Assembly: GCA_945901765.1 (NCBI GenBank)
Contig: CAMDLO010000018.1
Coordinates: forward strand, 1 to 33,268
Direction: 5' to 3'
Length of the DNA: 33,268 bases
Source of the DNA: Cyanobium sp. NIES-981
GTDB lineage: Bacteria; Cyanobacteriota; Cyanobacteriia; PCC-6307; Cyanobiaceae
The notes beneath the pieces were generated by a model that searched no databases, was not told where the DNA came from, and worked only from the letters and a program-made list of their open reading frames with translations. Of the stretch, positions 27,915 to 33,268 are shown piece by piece. Position 1 is the stretch's first letter, and each line of letters starts with the position of its first letter. A program made the translations under genes and the position numbers.

Positions 27915-29591
27915 TCAGCCGAAGGGGGGAAGCCGACCTGCCGCCACGGCCAACCCCTGGAGCAGCTGGGTGGAGAGGGCATTGGTGCTGGCCTCATAGA
28001 GATCGATCGCCACCCTCGGCCAGAAGCCGATCACCAGGGTCGGCACCAGCAGCGTCAGGCCGATCACCAGCTCCCGGGGCCGCATGTCGCCGGTGCTGGC
28101 CAGGGCCGGGATCCGGGGGCCGAAGAACACCCGCCTGCAGAGGCTGAGCAGGTACACAGGGGTGAGCACCAGGCCGATCGCCGCCAGCACGATGGTGATC
28201 ACCCGGAAGCCGGTGGTGAAGCCGTTGTTGGCTGTGACGCCAAGGAACACGGTGATTTCGCTGACAAAACCGCTCATCCCGGGCAGGGCCAGAGATGCCA
28301 GACAGCTGGCAAGGAAAAAGGCAAAGGTGATCGGCAGGGCTTTGGCCAGCCCACCCATGTTCGGGATGGAAAGTGTTTCGGTGCGTTCGTAGAACACCCC
28401 GGTCACGAAAAACATTGCCGCCGCAATCAGCCCGTGGCTGATCATCTGCAGCATCGCCCCGCTCATGCCCAGGGCATCAATCGCTCCGATGCCCAGCAGC
28501 ACAAAGCCCATGTGACTCACCGAACTGCAGGCGATCCTGCGTTTCACGTTGTCCTGGGCGAAGGCGTTGAGCGCGCCGTAGACGATGTTCACGATTCCCA
28601 GCACGATCAGGGCCGGAGCCAGGGTCAGATGGGCTTCAGGGAGCATCTGCACGTTGAACCGCAACAGGGCATAGCCCCCCATCTTCAGAAGCACGCCGGC
28701 CAGCAGCATCGACACCGGGGCATTGGCCTCGCCATGGGCGTCGGGCAGCCAGGTGTGCAAGGGGAACATGGGCAGCTTCACCCCGAAGCCCACGAGGAAA
28801 CCGAGGTAGCAGAGCAGGCCAAAGGTGCCGCCGGCACTGCGGCCAGCCAGTTCGCTCAGGTTGAAGGTGAAAGGACCGTTGAAGGCCAGAGCCAGCCCGC
28901 TCACCAGGATCAGCAGAGAGGCGGTGGCGGTGTAGAGGATGAACTTGGTGGCGGCATATTGACGTTGCTTGCCACCCCAGATGGCGATCAGCAGGTAGAC
29001 CGGCACCAGCTCCAGTTCCCAGGCCAGGAAAAACAGCAGGAAATCGTGGGAGAGGAACACCAGCCCCTGGGCCGAGGCCTGCACCAGCATCAGGGCGAAA
29101 TAGAGGCGGCTCTTGCGGCTGATGTTCCAGCTGGCGGCCACTGAGAGCAGGGTGACCAGGCCCGAAAGCACCACCAGCGGAGCGGAGAGTCCATCCGCTG
29201 CCAGGGACCACTCCAGACCGAGCGCTGGCACCCAGCTGAGCCGTTCGACCAGTTGCAGCTCCTGGCTGCCCCCATCAAAGTGCTGGCTGAAGCACACCAG
29301 CATCAGGCCCAGGTCCGCGGCCAGGGTGCCGAGGGCCAGGGTGCGGGGCAGGCGTGGATCGCTGCCATCCCCGGGCAGCAGGGGCATCAGCAGGGCGACC
29401 GCGGCAGGCAGCAGCACGATCAGGCTGAGCCAGGGGAACGCTGTTGTGGCCTGGCTTGCTCCAGCTTCCAGCGTCTGAATCGGTTGCTGCACCGCAGCGA
29501 TGCTCGTGATGGACGCGGCCAGACTGGGCAGGTAGGCGTCCATCAGCATCCGGGCCGGGTGGTGCGTGGGTGGAAAACCGAGCCGGAGCAC
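27915..29591 (-). CDS. ndhD: NAD(P)H-quinone oxidoreductase subunit 4 (NdhD)
   Basis: [79 protein letters not shown]. Exact start uncertain (29591, 29549 or 29543). Confidence 0.93.
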   Translation of the reverse strand: MLRLGFPPTHHPARMLMDAYLPSLAASITSIAAVQQPIQTLEAGASQATTAFPWLSLIVLLPAAVALLMPLLPGDGSDPRLPRTLALGTLAADLGLMLVCFSQHFDGGSQELQLVERLSWVPALGLEWSLAADGLSAPLVVLSGLVTLLSVAASWNISRKSRLYFALMLVQASAQGLVFLSHDFLLFFLAWELELVPVYLLIAIWGGKQRQYAATKFILYTATASLLILVSGLALAFNGPFTFNLSELAGRSAGGTFGLLCYLGFLVGFGVKLPMFPLHTWLPDAHGEANAPVSMLLAGVLLKMGGYALLRFNVQMLPEAHLTLAPALIVLGIVNIVYGALNAFAQDNVKRRIACSSVSHMGFVLLGIGAIDALGMSGAMLQMISHGLIAAAMFFVTGVFYERTETLSIPNMGGLAKALPITFAFFLASCLASLALPGMSGFVSEITVFLGVTANNGFTTGFRVITIVLAAIGLVLTPVYLLSLCRRVFFGPRIPALASTGDMRPRELVIGLTLLVPTLVIGFWPRVAIDLYEASTNALSTQLLQGLAVAAGRLPPFG

Positions 29592-29634
29592 GGTGCTTCA
29601 CCGGAAACACCACGTTACCAGTTGAGACCGGGCG

Positions 29635-29654
29635 CCTGAGTACAACTACTCAGG
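29635..29654. promoter_or_regulatory. Perfect inverted repeat CCTGAGTA-CAAC-TACTCAGG upstream of ndhD
   Basis: 8-bp arms read directly at 29635-29642 and 29647-29654, about 45 bp upstream of the longest ndhD ORF start. Confidence 0.5.
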
Positions 29655-29740
29655 GGGTGCTGCCATCTGCTGTCCTCTGTGGTGTCGGGTCGCTCGGTCC
29701 AGCGCCGGATGCGGTGTGCCGTCTCCAGAGCTGTCAGGGT

Positions 29741-29768
29741 AAAAAAAAGAGCGGCCGGAGCCGCTCTT
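29741..29768 (-). terminator. Rho-independent terminator for the outer-membrane protein gene
   Basis: AAGAGCGGC-CGGA-GCCGCTCTT with the A8 run at 29741-29748, giving a U tract on the minus-strand transcript. Confidence 0.88.
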
Positions 29769-29808
29769 GATGGGGTTTATGGGTTGCTGCCGGATGGGCA
29801 GGCCAGGC

Positions 29809-30774
29809 TCACCAGAGGCCGCGGATCGGGGCGGGGGCAGGTGCCGGGGCCGGAGCGGGCTCGCGATACACGGGTGCGGGGGCAGGTGCGGGCTCGGGAG
29901 CGGGGGTGATCACCGCTTCTTCCACCACCGCAACGGCGGGACCGCCGAACCGGTAGCGGGCACCGATCTTGAAGCCCCACTGGTTGAGGGCGTCGTAGCT
30001 GGTGCGGCCCACGTTGAAGGACTCGGCACCCTGGTACACCGCCTCGGCGTACACATCGGTGTTCCAGTTCACTCCATAGGCCACACCCACCTTGGCCTGC
30101 CAGCCAAACAGGTCGACGTTGCCGTTGCCGGTGCGGATGCGATCCGTCACCTGGCCGTTGACCACACGCTCAATCGTGTTGTTGCCCCAGTTCTGGTTGA
30201 TCCAGCCGATGCCGCCACCGATGTAGGGGGTGAATCGGGTGCCGGTGCTGATGTCCCAGTAGGCGCTGGCCATGATGCCGTTCTGGTTGCCGCCGCTGGT
30301 GTTGCGGGCTTGCCAGTTGCGACGGAACTTGATGTCATCCACACCATTGCGGTTGTAGATGTAGGTCAGCTCGGTACGAATCGGGCCGAAGTCATAGCCG
30401 ACACCGGCATCGAGGGCGAAGCCACCGGAGGTCTCAAACTTCAGATTGGGATCCGGACGGTTGGGACGACGCACGCGGCCGTCGATGTCGTTGGGCCAGG
30501 TGCCGCCGATGCCGAGCGTGCCGTAGAAACCGGTGCCCTGTTCGTAGATCACGGCTTCTTCCACGATCACTGAGCTCTGGGCCACCTGGTTGGCCTGAGC
30601 AACGAGCTCGTTGCCGTCAGCGGCGACTGCAGCCTCGGCAAGGGTCGTCTGCGCGGCAGGGGCGGCGGCATCAGCATTGGCTTCGCCAGCGCGCACAGGG
30701 GAGCCGGTGACGATGCTGGTGAAGGCGGTCACACCAGCGGCGGAGAGAAACGCTGCTTTTTGCAAAGCGCGCAT
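29809..30774 (-). CDS. Outer-membrane beta-barrel protein with Pro-Ala-rich C-terminal tail
   Basis: Signal peptide MRALQKAAFLSAAGVTAFTSIVTGSPVRA; barrel-like GTGFYGTLGIGGTWPN, VGYDFGPIRTELTYIYNRNG, FTPYIGGGIGWINQNWG, QWGFKIGARYRFGGPA; tail PAPEPAPAPAPVYREPAPAPAPAPAPIRGLW. Confidence 0.82.
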   Translation of the reverse strand: MRALQKAAFLSAAGVTAFTSIVTGSPVRAGEANADAAAPAAQTTLAEAAVAADGNELVAQANQVAQSSVIVEEAVIYEQGTGFYGTLGIGGTWPNDIDGRVRRPNRPDPNLKFETSGGFALDAGVGYDFGPIRTELTYIYNRNGVDDIKFRRNWQARNTSGGNQNGIMASAYWDISTGTRFTPYIGGGIGWINQNWGNNTIERVVNGQVTDRIRTGNGNVDLFGWQAKVGVAYGVNWNTDVYAEAVYQGAESFNVGRTSYDALNQWGFKIGARYRFGGPAVAVVEEAVITPAPEPAPAPAPVYREPAPAPAPAPAPIRGLW

Positions 30775-30897
30775 AGCAAGGGGAGTGCGGAATGCGCTTT
30801 AAGCACACACCACAGTGCTGGGTTCTGCTTGATGTGGTGGGCCAGCTTTGTTGCTGTCCTTGGTTTTCTCTGAGGCCGGTGTTTCTTTGGCCCCGCT

Positions 30898-31866
30898 TCA
30901 GATTTGCTGACCGCTGTCGATTCCGCTCGGTAGCTGCTGCCAACGGCTGCCGTCCTGCTGCACGGTGAGCAGCTCCGCACGTGACTCCACCCCGGCCCGA
31001 TGCCACGCCAGCACCATGGCCTTGGCCACGCCCTCGGCGAGATCCGGTCTGCAGAGCGCCAGCAGGCTGGGCCCGGCACCGCTGATCACACACCCCCATG
31101 CACCAGCTTCTATCGCGGCGTCGCGCACTTTCGTGCCACCGACAATCAATCCCCAGCGATAGGGCTCATGCAGCCGATCGTGCATGCCATCGGTGATCAG
31201 ATCGCCGTTGCCGGTGCGCAAGCCCTGAAGCAGCAGGGTGAGGGCTCCCAGGTTCATCACCGCATCGCCCACCGGGATGGCCTTCGGCAGGGCTCGCCGT
31301 GCCTCGCTGGTGGTGAGCCGCAGGGCGGGAATCGCCACAACCGCCATCACCTGCGTCGACCACTCGCAGCGCACGACCCGCCAGCGATGCGATGCCGCCC
31401 GGGCGGTCATGCACAGGCCGCCCACCAGGGATGGCACCACGTTGTCGGGATGGCCTTCAATGTCAATCGCCAGCTCCAACAGTTTTTCCTTGCTCAGCGG
31501 CTCACCAACCAGCGCGTTGGCACCGATCAGCCCTGCCACGATGGCGGTGGCGCTGCTGCCCAGGCCGCGGGCGGGAGGCACCGCCAACCGCACCCTTGCC
31601 TCCAGCCCCATCGGGGCTTCGTCCGCCTCTTTCCACACGCGCTGCGCGGATCGGTAGATCAGGTTGTCCGGGCCGCCGCGCAGATGGGCGCCCTCACTGC
31701 CCTCAATGATCAGGTCGAAGCGATGGCCGTCGCCTTCGATGCAGCGCAGTTCAAAGACGTTGTCCAGCTCAAGCGCCGCACCGAGGCAGTCAAAGCCCGG
31801 CCCGATGTTCGCCGTCGTCGCCGGCACGTGAACCACCACACCTTGGCCGACCCGGGGGCGCGCCAT
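30898..31866 (-). CDS. thrB: Homoserine kinase
   Basis: VVVHVPATTANIGPGFDCLGAALELDN, VPPARGLGSSATAIVAGLIGANAL, EGHPDNVVPSLVGGLCM, GAWGCVISGAGPSLLAL. Confidence 0.96.
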   Translation of the reverse strand: MARPRVGQGVVVHVPATTANIGPGFDCLGAALELDNVFELRCIEGDGHRFDLIIEGSEGAHLRGGPDNLIYRSAQRVWKEADEAPMGLEARVRLAVPPARGLGSSATAIVAGLIGANALVGEPLSKEKLLELAIDIEGHPDNVVPSLVGGLCMTARAASHRWRVVRCEWSTQVMAVVAIPALRLTTSEARRALPKAIPVGDAVMNLGALTLLLQGLRTGNGDLITDGMHDRLHEPYRWGLIVGGTKVRDAAIEAGAWGCVISGAGPSLLALCRPDLAEGVAKAMVLAWHRAGVESRAELLTVQQDGSRWQQLPSGIDSGQQI

Positions 31867-31937
31867 ACCGCTCGTTCTGCTGGGGCCAGTGTCTCAGTTC
31901 GCAGTCCCCCCTCGGATTGGGCGTGCTCCCGGGCTGT

Positions 31938-32951
31938 TCAGTCCAGCAGCATCCGCGCCCGGCATGCGGCGCTGAACTGGCCGACGGCGGGGTCTGTGAC
32001 AGCAGTGATCGGCACCGAATCCAGCACCGGGGCGAGGCGGCCCTTGGCCTGGAAGGCCTGCACGAACGGATCACCCTGCAACGCTGTCAGCAGCTTGCCG
32101 GCGGTTCCGCCGGCAAGCCATACTCCGCCCCGGCAGAGACCCGCCAGCGCCAGGTCTCCGGCGACAGCTCCGTAGGCCCTCAGCCAGAGATCGAGCGCCT
32201 TGCTGGCCAGGGGATCCCCTGCTGACGCTGCAGCAGCGACGGCTGCCGGCAGATCGGCAGCCACCTGGCTCTGCAGAGGATGGTCACCCTGTGGATGGTG
32301 CAGCTGCAGCAGCCAGCGGGCCACCGCTCCCAGACCGGTGCCGCTCACCACCCGTTCGATCGACAACCGGTCCAGGTTCAGATCGCTCAACAGCCACTGG
32401 CGCAGCAACCACTCGTCCTGGTTGCGGGCTGCGAATTCGCCATGGCCCGCTTCGCTGGCGATCGCCTGCAGACCTGTCGCCGTCGGAATCCCGAAGGCCA
32501 CCCCCAGACCGGTTCCCGCACCCAGCACCAACAGCGGAGCGCTGCTGTCAGGGTTGCCGGCGCGGATGGTGGCCTGCTGGTTGCCCTGAAGGTGGGGCAG
32601 TCCGTAGATCAGCACTGCGAAATCGTTGACCAGCTCCAGCTTGCCCCTGCCCAGACCGACTGCGGCTGCCAGGGCATCCTGGTCGAGAAGCCAGGGCAAG
32701 TTTGTGAGCCTGGCCTGGCTTCCTTCCACTGGGCCGGCCACCGCGAAGCAGGCGGCGGCTGGCTGGGCAACACGGCCTGGTATTCCCACACCGGCTGAGT
32801 TGAGAAACCGTTGCACCATCGGCTCCAGTTCGGGCCAGTCTGCCGAGATGAAACGCTCAGAGGCCTGCAGCACGAGACGATCGTTTTCGCAGCTGTACAG
32901 CGCCAGCAAGGTTTTGGTGCCGCCTATATCGCCGGCCAGCAGGGTCGTCAT
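31938..32951 (-). CDS. glk: Glucokinase (Glk family)
   Basis: MTTLLAGDIGGTKTLLALYSCENDRL, CFAVAGPVEGSQARLTNLPWLLD, LVNDFAVLIYGLPHL, VLGAGTGLGVAFGIP, AGHGEFAARNQDEWLL, GVWLAGGTAGKLL. Confidence 0.93.
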   Translation of the reverse strand: MTTLLAGDIGGTKTLLALYSCENDRLVLQASERFISADWPELEPMVQRFLNSAGVGIPGRVAQPAAACFAVAGPVEGSQARLTNLPWLLDQDALAAAVGLGRGKLELVNDFAVLIYGLPHLQGNQQATIRAGNPDSSAPLLVLGAGTGLGVAFGIPTATGLQAIASEAGHGEFAARNQDEWLLRQWLLSDLNLDRLSIERVVSGTGLGAVARWLLQLHHPQGDHPLQSQVAADLPAAVAAAASAGDPLASKALDLWLRAYGAVAGDLALAGLCRGGVWLAGGTAGKLLTALQGDPFVQAFQAKGRLAPVLDSVPITAVTDPAVGQFSAACRARMLLD

Positions 32952-32955
32952 CGTT

Positions 32956-33006
32956 GGGCTGGCTTTGTCATAGGGCTGGCTTTGTCATAGGGCTGGCTTT
33001 GTCATA
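32956..33006 (+). repeat. Three perfect tandem copies of a 17-bp unit at the thrS/glk junction
   Basis: gggctggctttgtcata at 32956-32972, 32973-32989 and 32990-33006, identical in all three copies. Confidence 0.97.
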
Positions 33007-33268
33007 TCGATGGGCTCCCTGCAGCATGAGCCGCTGCCCAGGCCCGCTGCCCGCGCTGTGTTGGCGTAGACGGCGGCCTCCCTCAGCTCCGCCAGCGACA
33101 CCGCACCGAGGTCGCTGTCACGGCGGCTGCGCAGACTCACCTGGCCGCTTTCAGCCTCCTTGGCCCCGATCACCGCCAGCACTGGAATCTTCATCTGTTC
33201 GCCGTTACGGATCAGCTTGCCGAGACGATCGCCCGAGTGATCGACCGTGGCGCGGATGCCTGCCGCCC
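32985..33268 (-). CDS. thrS: Threonyl-tRNA synthetase, C-terminal anticodon-binding end; 5' part outside window
   Basis: Minus strand reads GIRATVDHSGDRLGKLIRNGEQMKIPVLAVIGAKEAESGQVSLRSRRDSDLGAVSLAELREAA..., the usual end of ThrRS, with an extra tail SCCREPIDMTKPAL*. Confidence 0.9.
   Translation of the reverse strand, partial: AAGIRATVDHSGDRLGKLIRNGEQMKIPVLAVIGAKEAESGQVSLRSRRDSDLGAVSLAELREAAVYANTARAAGLGSGSCCREPIDMTKPAL

Noticed and set aside
26625-29144. 839-aa plus-strand ORF opposite the M3 peptidase and ndhD
   Set aside because: Spans the boundary of two well-supported minus-strand genes and is low complexity (G/H/Q-rich).
32956-33006. Possible CRISPR or mobile-element signature from the 17-bp repeats
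   Set aside because: Units are directly abutting with no spacers, no cas genes or transposase nearby; better explained as a tandem repeat with overlapping ATGA junctions.

Overview
This is a high-GC cyanobacterial chromosomal segment, most like the Synechococcus/Cyanobium group. That placement is inferred from petJ (cytochrome c6), ndhD, a Ycf51-like protein, a DUF3598-like protein and a cyanobacterial-type HtpG; I could not check it by search. The window is densely coding and mostly housekeeping. I support about 29 genes: the 3' end of a serralysin-C-terminal/RTX-like protein; two ABC-2 type permeases; a small zinc-ribbon membrane protein; csaB-like pyruvyltransferase; PrxQ-like peroxiredoxin; rpmB; a LuxR-type response regulator; htpG; a DUF3598-like protein; petJ; an NAD-epimerase; hemE; glgB; a secreted protein with an apparent internal duplication; a CocE-type hydrolase; several small cyanobacterial hypotheticals; a TamB-like giant; a ROK kinase; proA; folB; a DOMON-like protein; a NahK/APH-like kinase; an M3 metallopeptidase; ndhD; an outer-membrane beta-barrel; thrB; glk; and the 3' end of thrS. 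I found no CRISPR array, tRNA/rRNA, transposon or prophage. The most unusual signal is a perfect 3 x 17-bp tandem repeat at the thrS/glk junction. On the minus strand it creates a chain of ATGA stop/start overlaps, thrS -> MTKPAL* -> MTKPAQR* -> glk. A 21-nt ORF minus a 4-nt overlap is exactly the 17-bp repeat period, so the chain would survive copy-number change. Other points include start/stop-coupled gene pairs (NahK-like kinase/DOMON, proA/folB, hemE/epimerase, tamB/ROK), a ROK kinase with a degenerate zinc motif, a 15-bp minisatellite in the TamB N-terminus, an outer-membrane barrel with a Pro-Ala tail, and several leader hairpins. I do not see strong evidence for a wholly new defence or mobile system.
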